Assembly (NCBI RefSeq): GCF_000614065.1
Contig: NZ_BAKG01000016.1
Location: 1 to 64,000 of the forward strand
Direction: 5' to 3'
Origin: Prevotella dentasini JCM 15908
GTDB taxonomy: Bacteria > Bacteroidota > Bacteroidia > Bacteroidales > Bacteroidaceae
DNA: 64,000 bases
The first letter of the stretch is position 1, and each line of letters opens with the position of its first letter. A model generated the notes under the pieces. It was not told the DNA's origin. It did not search any database and saw nothing but the letters and a program-made list of their open reading frames with translations. A program made the translations under genes and the position numbers. This document shows positions 18,091-26,970 of the stretch, piece by piece.

Positions 18091-18494
18091 TTCTTTTTCA
18101 GGAAGAATCTGACCAAGATAAAGTTAATCGGTACACAGATGCAGAAGACGGGAATCATCGCCCACTGCTTTTCGAGTCCTAGCCAGAGGAAAAGGTTAAG
18201 GAAAACCGTTTGTAGAAGATAGTTGACCACGTGCGACAGAACGAAGCCTGCCCCGCGTCGGGCAGTTGACTTCACCCTGAAGGTGTAATGAGTGGAGGCT
18301 ATATAGTTGAAGGTAAGGCTCACCAGATAGCCGATGGTGTTGGCAAAGGTGGGCGGAAGCCACCGTATCAGCAGGAGGTAAACCCCGTACTGGATGGCGG
18401 TAGCGGCTGTCCCGACGATTCCGAAACGTACGATTTCACCGAGCTTTTCGCTGTCTTTTACCCCGAAACGGCTTAAAATATCCTTTGTCTGCAT
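18087..18494 (-). CDS. GtrA-like membrane protein
   Basis: A 135-residue protein with four membrane segments, starting about residue 22 (EIVRFGIVGTAATAIQYGVYLLLI, shown in part). NTIGYLVSLTFNYIAS is the GtrA-family signature. GtrA proteins are proposed to flip or otherwise handle polyprenyl-phosphate sugars; the mycobacterial relative Rv3789 works with the decaprenyl-phosphoryl-arabinose pathway. The start overlaps the HAD gene by 59 bases and the stop overlaps the next gene by four, showing tight coupling. Confidence 0.88.
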   Translation of the reverse strand: MQTKDILSRFGVKDSEKLGEIVRFGIVGTAATAIQYGVYLLLIRWLPPTFANTIGYLVSLTFNYIASTHYTFRVKSTARRGAGFVLSHVVNYLLQTVFLNLFLWLGLEKQWAMIPVFCICVPINFILVRFFLKKK

Positions 18495-19047
18495 AGTTCA
18501 GCAATTCTTTGTCGCCCCGGCTGTCTCCGAAAGCTGTCAGTTGATAGGTCTGTCGGTATGGAAAGTGTTTCTGAAGACGCTTTACCTTCTCCCTGCCGTA
18601 GCAGTTCTTGGTGAGGAATTTGCCCGTCAGCACTCCGTCCCTTACGTCTATTTGCGTCCCCTCTACCACTATCTCGCCCATGTCGGAGAAGAAGGGGCGC
18701 ACCCAGTTGTCGATGCTCGCACTGATGATGATTACCTTTGCCCCCTCGACGAGGGCATCGCGGATGGCCTGCATCCCCTTGGGACGGATGAGGCTCTGGT
18801 GGTCCAAGGCGAAGGCAGCGCAATAATGGTCGAACTCATCGAGTGTCATGCCCTTGAAAAACCACGAGAATACCCGTTGCTTGGCTTTCCAGTTGGGATA
18901 GAGGCGCAGCTTCATCAGGATGAGAACCGGCAGGAACAGGAGGAAGCCCAGATACATCTTGCGTGTTCCGTGAACGTAGCGTATCAGCTCGATGAAGGTA
19001 TCTTTGGTCGTCAGAGTGCCGTCGAAGTCAAATGCGGATACTTTCAT
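18436..19047 (-). CDS. HAD-IB family phosphatase
   Basis: A 203-residue phosphatase. The nucleophile motif is FDFDGTLTTKDT with D7 and D9. The second motif is IIISAS, and the third is TAFGDSRGDKELL, placing the acidic pair correctly. A hydrophobic stretch (LGFLLFLPVLILMKL) near residue 35-50 sits in the cap position, so it may be membrane-associated. In this operon it could remove the 5-phosphate from a polyprenyl-phosphoribose product, the step that follows the UbiA-type phosphoribosyltransferase. That role is inference. Confidence 0.87.
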   Translation of the reverse strand: MKVSAFDFDGTLTTKDTFIELIRYVHGTRKMYLGFLLFLPVLILMKLRLYPNWKAKQRVFSWFFKGMTLDEFDHYCAAFALDHQSLIRPKGMQAIRDALVEGAKVIIISASIDNWVRPFFSDMGEIVVEGTQIDVRDGVLTGKFLTKNCYGREKVKRLQKHFPYRQTYQLTAFGDSRGDKELLNYADKGYFKPFRGKRQRKAR

Positions 19048-19925
19048 TTCAACACATATATAATGAATAGGAAGGCGAGACCAAAGGCAAGGACTATCAG
19101 CTGTGTAAACCTGTCGTGCAGGATGACCTTGGTCGGGTCGCCGCTCTTTTTGTCGACTACTGCTATCTGAATGTACCGAAGCAGTCCGACGAGTACGAAG
19201 ACGCTCGTCAAGTAGAGGTTCTCGGTGTGGAAATTGGCTATTACTGCCGGGCTTACCGTGTACATGATGTAGCAGACCAGCGTTACCGAGGCAGTGATGG
19301 TAATGGCCTGATTGATGAAAGTGAGGTTATATCGGCTCGTGTTCTTCCGGGGTGCCTCGCCGGTCTCGTTCATTCGGAGTACGTCGTCGCGGCGTTTGGC
19401 AAACGACAGGAACAGCATGAGGAGGAAGGTCATCAGTACAATCCACTTGCTGAGGCTGATGGAGGTGGCGATACCCCCGGCAAGGATGCGCAGGACAAAG
19501 CCGAAGGCGACGATACAAACGTCGATGATGGCGTATTGTTTCAGTTTCAGACAATAGAAAACGTTCAGTACCCAGTAGAAAGCGATGATTCCGGCAGTTT
19601 CCATCCTGTTGCCGGGAAGCAGAAGGAGAGTGCACATGGAGAGAACGGCCATCAGTGCCATGAGCATATAGCCTTGTGCCATGCTGACGGCACCCGATGC
19701 CAAGGGCCGATTGCGCTTGACGGGGTGGCGACGGTCGTCGTCTACGTCGATGATGTCGTTGAGGCAGTAGATGGACGAGGCTACGAGACTGAACGACAGT
19801 ATCGTAACGAGTCCCGAGAAAAGGGCTTCGGGACGAAGGAGTGCGCCTCCGAAGAAGACGGGAAGCAGCACGACGAGATTCTTTATCCACTGGTGGGGAC
19901 GAATCAACCGCAGTAAATTCTTCAT
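19044..19925 (-). CDS. UbiA prenyltransferase, DPPR-synthase-like
   Basis: A 293-residue integral membrane enzyme with about eight or nine segments. The first Asp-rich motif, NDIIDVDDDRRHPVKRNRP (56-74), is close to that of mycobacterial decaprenyl-phosphate 5-phosphoribosyltransferase (NDxxDxxxDRRHPxKxxRP) and unlike quinone or heme-pathway UbiA proteins. DVCIVAFGFVLRILAGG is the second conserved region. The likely reaction is transfer of phosphoribose from PRPP to a polyprenyl phosphate. ATG 19925 is the conserved start (MKNLLRLIRPHQWIKN). Four-base overlaps on both sides. Confidence 0.88.
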   Translation of the reverse strand: MKNLLRLIRPHQWIKNLVVLLPVFFGGALLRPEALFSGLVTILSFSLVASSIYCLNDIIDVDDDRRHPVKRNRPLASGAVSMAQGYMLMALMAVLSMCTLLLLPGNRMETAGIIAFYWVLNVFYCLKLKQYAIIDVCIVAFGFVLRILAGGIATSISLSKWIVLMTFLLMLFLSFAKRRDDVLRMNETGEAPRKNTSRYNLTFINQAITITASVTLVCYIMYTVSPAVIANFHTENLYLTSVFVLVGLLRYIQIAVVDKKSGDPTKVILHDRFTQLIVLAFGLAFLFIIYVLK

Positions 19926-20949
19926 GATTTCATTCTCCTTTCTATGGGTGTAACGGCTTTGTCTATAAGGGTATGGAGCAACCAAGCGAGAGGAAGGGTC
20001 AGAGCTACGGTCAGCAGAAAGGTGGGCCAGTAGGTCCAGTGCTGCTGTTCGATGTACTGAAGGACGAAATGGTCGTGGATGAGATAGGCCTCAAGGCTCA
20101 GTGCCCCGATGAATTTGCACGATTTGTTGAACCATTTCGGCATGCGGCGGAATACTCGGTTGAGCATCAGGATGGAGGTAACGGTAAGCGGAATATAGAG
20201 CATCCGCTCCAAAAAGAGCGGAAACTCTCCGTGCCGTACCTGCTCGAGGAAGATGCTCGAAGCCAGTGCCATGACGAACATGAGGACAATCATCCATATC
20301 GAAGTGCCGTCCATGGTTTGCTTCCGTTGTATGGCTGCACCGAGATTGATGCCGATGAAGTAGATGGGCACACGGCTCCAGAATATTTCCAAATGCCCTA
20401 CAGCCTGATGGATGGGCGTAACGTATTGTACGAGAATACACCACATAATCATCATAACGGGCAGCCAGCGGTAGACAGGGTGGCGTATGATGAGAATCAT
20501 ATAGGCCGGTGTGAAGAGGTAAAGCATCATCGTGGCAGGTATATACCAGAAGGTCAGCTCGTCGTGGAGCCAAAAGTCCCAGTTGACGGTGATGTCCCCG
20601 ATAAGGTCGGTGATGTTTTCGCTGTGTCCGCCATGCCCGACGACGTCGGGAAAGTAAAGGTCTGGAATGTAGAAGAGCTCGCCATGATTATCCACGTGGG
20701 ATAAATACGGATGAAACGGCGGGAGAAGAACTGCCGGAGGGACGGATGTTTCGTCCAAGAGAACCACAGCCCGACACCGCTCAGGAAGAGAAACATGTCG
20801 ACACCGATATTCCCCATGCGCCGAAGACCGAAGAAGGCGTCGTCCCGGGGCAGCCCTACATGGAAGAGAATGACGAAAAGCATCGCCATTCCCATCAGTT
20901 CGCCACGGTAACGGCTGATGTTTGCCAATTCTATGTCTTTGATTTTCAT
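19922..20949 (-). pseudogene. acyltransferase 3 family membrane protein, one frame break
   Basis: Two frames join into a 342-residue protein when one A is added at 20676. The N-terminus has RYRGELMGMAMLFVILFHVG, with the family His, and MGNIGVDMFLFLSG. The rest has about nine membrane segments ending LIHDHFVLQYI, a second His region. Such proteins transfer acetyl or other acyl groups to sugars of surface glycans. It overlaps ubiA by four bases and the upstream acyltransferase by four. Confidence 0.82.
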
Positions 20950-22115
20950 TTCAGTTTCGGGCTTGGAATTTTCTTCATCAGCTCACGGAAGAGCCATGCC
21001 AGACACACGGAGGCGATGGCATAAAGGAGCAGCCCCGTCCAATAGTCGCCGCTACGGGAAATCGGGATGAATATCTTGCGTGTGATAGGGTGGCAGACGA
21101 AGAGGGCGGCGGAGATGCTTCCCATCCATGAGAGCCGGTTGATAATCCACTGGCTGAGCTTGTTGTATTTTCCCGACCAGCCGATGAAGCGGACGAAACC
21201 TATACATGCGGAACAGACAAACAACGGAACAATGTACCATGTGTAGTAGTTCAGGCTCATAAAACGCTGGGCAGCCATTGACACAAGGAATAGAACCGCA
21301 GAGAGGGCCGGATGCACCGGCTTCATGTATTTGGCATAGAGCAGTCCTGCACCGAACGGCAGCATGCCGCCAATGAAGTTGTACCGCCAGCGGTTGAGGG
21401 CTTCGCTTTCGGGCGGACAGCTCAGTTGGACGATGCAGCAGACGGCTGTCAGTCCGACTACCCATGCCCAATGACGACGGTAGAGCAGCAGACGGTAAAC
21501 AATGTAGAGCTGTATCATCAGTCCGAAAAACCAGTAGGGGCCGGGCCATATAATGTCGTCGGGATGTGGAAGCAGATTGTTGAAAAGCCCCATCTGTGCA
21601 ATGATGTCCATGACAGCGTAGTGGTGCTGTCCCGGTGTGATGGCGTCGACCATCGTAAACGCCACGAAGCCGACTATCATCATGCGGAACAACTTCTTCC
21701 AATGATAGCCGATGAAGCTCAATGCACTGGGATTGTTCGATGAAACCGAAGAATTTGAAGGACTTTCGTATTTCTTTACCAGTCCGTAGGCGGAAAGGAA
21801 GAGAAACACGGGTACGCCATAGTGTCCGAAAAACGAAAGGATGTGGAAAAGGGTTAGTTCGTTCCAAGGACGGGACATCACATCGTTGAACCAGTCGACG
21901 TGGTGCTGAAAGTATTGGTATTCGTTCTCCTTGACCACCGGGGAAAGCCAGTGACAGAAGTTGTGCAGGAATATTCCGAGGATGGCAATGCCGCGCATGG
22001 CATCACATTCCGTTCGGGTAAGCAAACCTCCCTCATCAGTAGAAGGCCTCCCCAAGCCCTTCCGGAGGAGAGGATGGGAAGTTGTCTCTGTGCGGTGAAG
22101 TTTTTTATTGAACAT
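20946..22115 (-). CDS. acyltransferase 3 family membrane protein
   Basis: A protein of about 389 residues from ATG 22115 (MFNKKLHR). The catalytic region is AMRGIAILGIFLHNFCHW, followed by GVPVFLFLSAYG and about ten membrane segments. An in-frame ATG at 22205 lies three bases after the upstream stop and cannot be excluded. Residues before AMRG do not look like the family. Part of them (PLLRKGLGRPSTDEGGL) is the translation of an intergenic repeat also present near 46.1 kb. A later start close to AMRG is therefore also possible. Probable O-acetylation of a glycan. Confidence 0.8.
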   Translation of the reverse strand: MFNKKLHRTETTSHPLLRKGLGRPSTDEGGLLTRTECDAMRGIAILGIFLHNFCHWLSPVVKENEYQYFQHHVDWFNDVMSRPWNELTLFHILSFFGHYGVPVFLFLSAYGLVKKYESPSNSSVSSNNPSALSFIGYHWKKLFRMMIVGFVAFTMVDAITPGQHHYAVMDIIAQMGLFNNLLPHPDDIIWPGPYWFFGLMIQLYIVYRLLLYRRHWAWVVGLTAVCCIVQLSCPPESEALNRWRYNFIGGMLPFGAGLLYAKYMKPVHPALSAVLFLVSMAAQRFMSLNYYTWYIVPLFVCSACIGFVRFIGWSGKYNKLSQWIINRLSWMGSISAALFVCHPITRKIFIPISRSGDYWTGLLLYAIASVCLAWLFRELMKKIPSPKLK

Positions 22116-22208
22116 ATAATGTATCTTTCTATTTGGTGATGATGAATCTTCCGTTAGGCACATTCCTCCTTTTCGGAAAGTCTTGGTGAGGATTTTTGCA
22201 GGCAAGGC

Positions 22209-24032
22209 TCACAGCTTGTCATAATCGGTTTTGTTCTTCAGCAGTCTTGGACGCTTTTCGTTGTACTTCGTGCTCAGTACATCGTACTCGGGACGGTAAT
22301 CCTTTGAGTGGATGCCGGCAAGATAGAGGAGTGTGTGCGGTAGGGCGTCGGTCATAAGCCTGCGGTCTTTCGCATCGGCTATCTGCTTGAATATATCGGG
22401 GTGCTTGGCAATGTACTTGGGCGAGCAGTATATCCAGAAAGGTATTTCAAACTCGTATCGCGCCAAGTCGCGGTCAATGGCGGCCGAGTGGTTACGGCAG
22501 ATGAATCCACGATTGCCCTCGTAACATTCCTCGCCATGGTCGGGCATGTAGATGACGATGGCTTCCTCGTCCTCAAACCGCTTCACAATTCCGTCGACGA
22601 TAGAGTCGTTGTAAAGGACGGCATTGTCGTAGTCGGCAAGTATTCCGCGTCGTTTCACGCTCAGGTCTGCCCGTCTCCCCGTATAGTCGTCGGCAGAGAA
22701 GCGGTGGCGGTCGCTTGGATAACGCTGCCGATAAGACACATGCTGGCCGATAAGATGGAAGATAATGAGGTTGTGCTCTTTGTTTTGTTGTTTCAGGTTT
22801 TTGTCGTAATCGTCTATCAGGCCGCGGTCGAAGCGGAAGAGACGGTCGTTGCGCGTGTCGAACATTGCTTCCGACAACTCGGGATGGTTGAGGAAGAAGC
22901 CGCCGCTGAAGTCGTAGACGGCCTCTTTTGCCTTCGGGAGAAACTGATTGGTGATGAAGCTGACGTGATAGCCTGCCTTTCGGAACAGCTCGGGGAAGAG
23001 CGGATAGTCGCACCATTCGCCTTTCTCCCCCACAACATGAAGGGAAAAGACATTTTTGAAGACGAAGCTGGTCAGGTTCCACGGCGACACGACATCGCTG
23101 AACGGAATGAGCCGTCCCGACTTCTGGAGTTCTATCTGCCGTGGGGTGGTCGGCATGAAGTAGCCATACTGCTGGCTGTGGTGCTTGCCGTAGCTTTCTC
23201 CGATAATCAGCACAATATTGGGCGACCTGAACGAGCAGCTGTCGACCCTTGCCTTGTCCTTCGCCACGATGAGGCTGTCTATCTGCCGGGCTGCCAGTCC
23301 GTTGGAGAAGACGCTGAACGCCAGTCGGTAGACGGGCAGATAGAATTGCGCACAGTCTTGTGTGGTAAGTTCGTGCTCCACCGCACCGATTGTATTGAGA
23401 GAGAACATCTGCACCATCTCTTTCTTGTTGTGGGCAGACGACGCTATGCCCCATGACAGGAGGACGATGGTAGCCAGTCCTGCAAGGGACTGCAGTCTCA
23501 TAGACAGTTGTTGGGGAATGGTGAACCGCAGTGGGAAACGTTTGCAAAAACGGTGTCTTAATATCTTGGCAATCGACAGCAGAAGCTGTATCAAGGCTAT
23601 GAGCAGGATGATGCCTACACCTGAAAAAAGAAGGTCGGGAGTAATATAGCTGCTGACAAATTCGCTCGCCTCGCGTCCGTCGGTCTCACCTGCCAAGAGG
23701 AGCATGGACGGGTTGAGCGTAGACTGGAACTTCTCCCAGCAGAACAGGTCGGCTATGGTGGTGGCGTAAACGATGATATATAAAAATCCGCGAATCCATC
23801 GGCGTATTTTCAATGGAATAAACGACAACAGCAGGCAGACGAGATAAAGGTCAAGGAACATTTCTAACCAAAGATGGGAATACACTTCAGCATCCGGGCG
23901 ATTGTCGGGAAGCTCCATGTAGGAGACGACTATGCCCAGCAGATACATGAAAAAGAAGAACGAGGCATTTCGACGAATCGGTTCAAACGCCTTGCTCAGT
24001 AAGTTTCCTGCGATTTCCAAGAACTTCATCAA
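22209..24032 (-). CDS. sulfatase-fold phosphoethanolamine transferase-like protein
   Basis: A 607-residue inner-membrane enzyme with five N-terminal segments and a large periplasmic domain. The domain begins PNIVLIIGESYGKHHSQQYG, with the metal-binding Glu. The nucleophile is probably the Thr in SPWNLTSFVF. Other metal-site motifs are FHLIGQHVSY and IYMPDHGEE. This is the order seen in EptA/OpgE-type transferases, which move phosphoethanolamine from phosphatidylethanolamine to lipid A or glycans. ATG codons at 24032 and 24029 are adjacent. First gene of the seven-gene operon, ten bases after the predicted transcription start. Confidence 0.86.
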   Translation of the reverse strand: MMKFLEIAGNLLSKAFEPIRRNASFFFFMYLLGIVVSYMELPDNRPDAEVYSHLWLEMFLDLYLVCLLLSFIPLKIRRWIRGFLYIIVYATTIADLFCWEKFQSTLNPSMLLLAGETDGREASEFVSSYITPDLLFSGVGIILLIALIQLLLSIAKILRHRFCKRFPLRFTIPQQLSMRLQSLAGLATIVLLSWGIASSAHNKKEMVQMFSLNTIGAVEHELTTQDCAQFYLPVYRLAFSVFSNGLAARQIDSLIVAKDKARVDSCSFRSPNIVLIIGESYGKHHSQQYGYFMPTTPRQIELQKSGRLIPFSDVVSPWNLTSFVFKNVFSLHVVGEKGEWCDYPLFPELFRKAGYHVSFITNQFLPKAKEAVYDFSGGFFLNHPELSEAMFDTRNDRLFRFDRGLIDDYDKNLKQQNKEHNLIIFHLIGQHVSYRQRYPSDRHRFSADDYTGRRADLSVKRRGILADYDNAVLYNDSIVDGIVKRFEDEEAIVIYMPDHGEECYEGNRGFICRNHSAAIDRDLARYEFEIPFWIYCSPKYIAKHPDIFKQIADAKDRRLMTDALPHTLLYLAGIHSKDYRPEYDVLSTKYNEKRPRLLKNKTDYDKL

Positions 24033-24047
24033 TGTTCAAATTTTAAG

Positions 24048-24077
24048 CAAAGTTAATGCAAATTTGTGATATGGCAA
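24048..24077 (-). promoter_or_regulatory. promoter of the lipid-linked glycan operon
   Basis: On the minus strand, -33 TTG at 24077-24075, a 19-base spacer, and -7 TAACTTTG at 24055-24048. Predicted start near 24041, giving a leader of about ten bases. Confidence 0.65.
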
Positions 24078-24666
24078 GGCAAAAGCAGGCAATTAACACT
24101 TTGCCGTCTGTAATCTTGTTTTGCTACTTTACGGTGCAGGCAAGGTGAGGAATATTCTCCTGTGCGGAAAAACAGCCGTTTCATCGGAATCGGACAGCTA
24201 CTTTTCTGCAGTGAGTATAGTTGTTTCTTTGCCAGTTGGAGGGAAGAAAGATAAACATATATGTACGCCTGACCGGCAGAAATCCCCCTGACGGAAGATA
24301 GTTTCTTCAGGACATGCACTATGTCTATGCCGGACAGGGTCTCTTTAGCCGGTCAGATGATAATACTTTATCGGGGCAGTCAGGCAGGAAGTTCACTCTT
24401 TCTGATTAATCAGATGAAGTCCTTTATTTTATTTTCCTTTTTTTCTGTCATGCTGTCAAGATGGTATAACTGCTTGGCCCTCAAGTGCTGAAATGTTAAA
24501 AGTCTTGATGGCTTGACAGAAAGTCTGTCTTTTCTGTCGTAGACTATCGATGTTCAGAAACAAGATTGTTTACCCTGAAGGGAAAAGAATTTGGGTTCTT
24601 GTCTTCTGTGCAGCGGGTAAGGTAGGATGGGAAAGCTATTAATGCGACACTTTTTCCCATTGATTG
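24078..24666. other. long intergenic region, no gene recognised
   Basis: About 590 bases between divergent units. Only a loose inverted repeat (CTGTCAAG near 24465 and CTTGACAG near 24513) was noticed. The short frames here have no coding character. Confidence 0.4.
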
Positions 24667-24698
24667 TTTGCAATTTTCGTTAAAAAGGACTATATTTG
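24667..24698 (+). promoter_or_regulatory. promoter of the BspA-like gene
   Basis: TTTG at 24667-24670, 20-base spacer, TATATTTG at 24691-24698. It predicts an unusually long leader of about 185 bases. Confidence 0.65.
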
Positions 24699-24889
24699 CA
24701 GGCATAGGCCTGGGATGATGGAGGTTTCCCAACTCCATAATCCGTTCTACCTGAGCCTGCCGAAGCATAATTTTGAACCAAACACCTAATTAATCCTGAA
24801 CGCCCACACCTCTTACAAGGCGTTGTCCCCGAATAGCGTTGGCTGACCGAAGAATAGTAATGGGGATTCAACAGAGAGGCACCTTTCTT

Positions 24890-26398
24890 ATGAAAACGCA
24901 TTTACTTAAGAACATGGCAGCAGCGGCTATTGCGCTGTTCGTTGCCCTGCTTGCTTTTCCGCAACAGGCGGAGGCACAGAGCAAGGAAGCCTACGTAGTG
25001 TGTAGTGAAGACCTGACAACCCTCACTTTCTACTATGACGCGCAGCGTGCGAGCAGAAAGGGCACCGTGTGGGGCATCAGCGACACGCAGAAAGATGAAT
25101 ACAAAAATCTCTATCCGGCTTGGACGGGGACTTTTGTCCGAGAGAACAAAACCGTTACCACTGCCGTGTTTGACGCATCCTTAAAGGCCTTCCGCCCCAC
25201 AAGCACCCGTTCGTGGTTTTTCAGGTGCAAGGAACTGAAGCAAATTATAGGCATGGAAAACCTCAACACGTCTGAAGTAACCGATATGAGTAGTATGTTC
25301 TTGGGCTGTTTTTCCTTGACTTCTCTTGATGTCTCAAACTTCAACACGAAGAAAGTAACCGATATGAACAGTATGTTTTCAGGTTGCAAAGGCCTGACGT
25401 CGCTTAATGCCTCCAATTTCAACACGTCTGAAGTAACCGATATGAGTAGTATGTTCTTGGGCTGTTTTTCCTTGACTTCTCTTGATGTCTCAAACTTCAA
25501 CACGGAGAAGGTAACCGATATGAACAGTATGTTCTTAGGTTGTAATGGCCTGACTTCGCTTAATGTCTCAAACTTCAATACGTCTGAAGTAACCGATATG
25601 GGACAGATGTTCTCGGGCTGCTCTTCCTTGGCGTCTCTTGACCTTTCTAACTTCGCTACCGGGAAAGTAACCACCATGGTCTATATGTTCAGGGGATGTG
25701 AAAGCCTGACCTCTCTTGATGTCTCCAGTTTCAATACGTCTGAAGTAACCGATATGAATGGTATGTTCTTTGGCTGTTTTGCTTTGACCTCTCTTGATGT
25801 CTCAAACTTCAATACGGCGAAAGTTGTTAGTATGACGTATATGTTCCATTCCTGTAAGGGCCTGACCTCGCTTGATGTGTCGGGCTTCTACACTCAGAAT
25901 GTATTCACGATGTCCTATATGTTCTCGGGCTGTTCATCACTGACCTCGCTTGACGTGTCAGGTTTCAGCACTCTGAATGTAATTGACATGAGCTACATGT
26001 TCTCCGGATGCTCCTCTTTAACTTCGCTTGACGTCTTGAACTTCAATACTCATATTGTATCCGCGATGTCTCGCATGTTCTCTGATTGTTTTTCCCTGAC
26101 GACCATCTTCTGCAACGACTCGTGGGTGTGCGGAAATTCAGAGCGGATGTTTGAGAATTGCACGAAGCTTGTGGGCGCAGTGGCTTACGATAAGAACTGG
26201 GTTGACGCAAGGATGGCCAATCCTGAAACTGGATACTTTACAAAGAAGAAGGTAACAGGTGTTTCGTCTGCTACCGCATTGAGGTCTGACAAGGCCAAGG
26301 CGGTCTACGGCCTGAACGGTGTGCGTCTCGGTACGTCGCTCGACCTTCTGCCGGCCGGCGTGTATGTCATAGACGGACGAAAGGTTGCCAAGAGGTAG
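24890..26398 (+). CDS. BspA-like surface protein with 26-residue repeats and T9SS-type C-terminus
   Basis: A 502-residue exported protein. A signal peptide spans 1-30 (MKTHLLKNMAAAAIALF to AEAQS); ATG 24890 is chosen because it begins this peptide. From about residue 120 there are eleven copies of a 26-residue leucine-rich-like repeat with the pattern FNTxxVTDMxxMFxGCxSLTSLDVS (bacterial surface protein 26-residue repeat, DUF285). The last 45 residues (SSATALRSDKAKAVYGLNG, then LPAGVYVIDGRKVAKR) look like a type IX secretion sorting domain. Relatives bind host matrix or other bacteria. Near-identical DNA in repeats 1 and 3 indicates recent internal duplication. Confidence 0.88.
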   Translation: MKTHLLKNMAAAAIALFVALLAFPQQAEAQSKEAYVVCSEDLTTLTFYYDAQRASRKGTVWGISDTQKDEYKNLYPAWTGTFVRENKTVTTAVFDASLKAFRPTSTRSWFFRCKELKQIIGMENLNTSEVTDMSSMFLGCFSLTSLDVSNFNTKKVTDMNSMFSGCKGLTSLNASNFNTSEVTDMSSMFLGCFSLTSLDVSNFNTEKVTDMNSMFLGCNGLTSLNVSNFNTSEVTDMGQMFSGCSSLASLDLSNFATGKVTTMVYMFRGCESLTSLDVSSFNTSEVTDMNGMFFGCFALTSLDVSNFNTAKVVSMTYMFHSCKGLTSLDVSGFYTQNVFTMSYMFSGCSSLTSLDVSGFSTLNVIDMSYMFSGCSSLTSLDVLNFNTHIVSAMSRMFSDCFSLTTIFCNDSWVCGNSERMFENCTKLVGAVAYDKNWVDARMANPETGYFTKKKVTGVSSATALRSDKAKAVYGLNGVRLGTSLDLLPAGVYVIDGRKVAKR

Positions 26399-26640
26399 AA
26401 TGGTGCGTCTTGGGGGTACGCCGAAAGATTGCTCCTGAACGCAAGAAGCAGCGGCAGAAGCCTTGTCCGTCCGAAATATGACGGCGGCAGCGGATAGGGT
26501 TGGAGCCTCTGGCCTTACACGTAGGAGATGGTTTGATGTTGGTCGGACGGGCTGATTGAGCCGGGACAACTTCAAGATAAGGCGTAGGCTGACAGGGATA
26601 GATTGGGAATATCTTCACCGCCCTGTAATGTCCGTAAAAC
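26399..26640. other. intergenic, nothing recognised
   Basis: No terminator-like hairpin or credible ORF was found between the BspA-like gene and the minisatellite. Confidence 0.35.
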
Positions 26641-26728
26641 GAAAGTGCCCGTTTCACTTTGCGAAACGGGCACTTTGACTATGCGAACAAGCCCGTTTCA
26701 CTTTGCGAGAACGGCACTTTCGTTTTCC
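26641..26728. repeat. 22-bp minisatellite, GAAAGTGCC family, four units
   Basis: Units start at 26641, 26663, 26685 and 26707. The core of unit 1 (GAAAGTGCCCGTTTC) is the exact reverse complement of the core of unit 2 apart from its last base (GAAACGGGCACTTTG). Units 3 and 4 repeat this relation more loosely. The array sits between convergent genes. Confidence 0.92.
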
Positions 26729-26740
26729 TGATTGAAGTAA

Positions 26741-26907
26741 ATCTACCACGAGAAGCAGACGAATCAGGGCCGTACCGATTTCGTAACAGAGACCCCGAAG
26801 TACCTCTGCATCTTCGAGTACAGCTCAACCGTTCCGTCTACCGCATTGGCTGCACCTTCAGTTTCGAGACAGGCACGGTGAGCGACTGGCAGTGCGAGAA
26901 GTCGTAA
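26741..26907 (+). pseudogene. possible gene remnant, unknown
   Basis: Two adjoining frames give protein-like sequence: IYHEKQTNQGRTDFVTETPK with YLCIFEYS, then NRSVYRIGCTFSFETGT and a stop. One added C near 26824 joins them. A stop lies directly before 26741, so no start is available. It may be the tail of a broken gene; I do not recognise the family. Confidence 0.3.
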
Positions 26908-26970
26908 GAATCAGCCCTTGGCGATGGCTTTCTGACGGAGTGGCGGCAAGTTCTTCCGGCAGGAGTTTCT

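Noticed and set aside
22401..23456. 351-codon plus-strand frame opposite the phosphoethanolamine transferase gene
   Set aside because: It is antisense to a complete sulfatase-fold enzyme and has no family pattern.
26659..26907. 82-codon frame beginning in the minisatellite
   Set aside because: Its first part is a translation of the 22-bp repeat; only the last part may be a gene remnant, listed separately.
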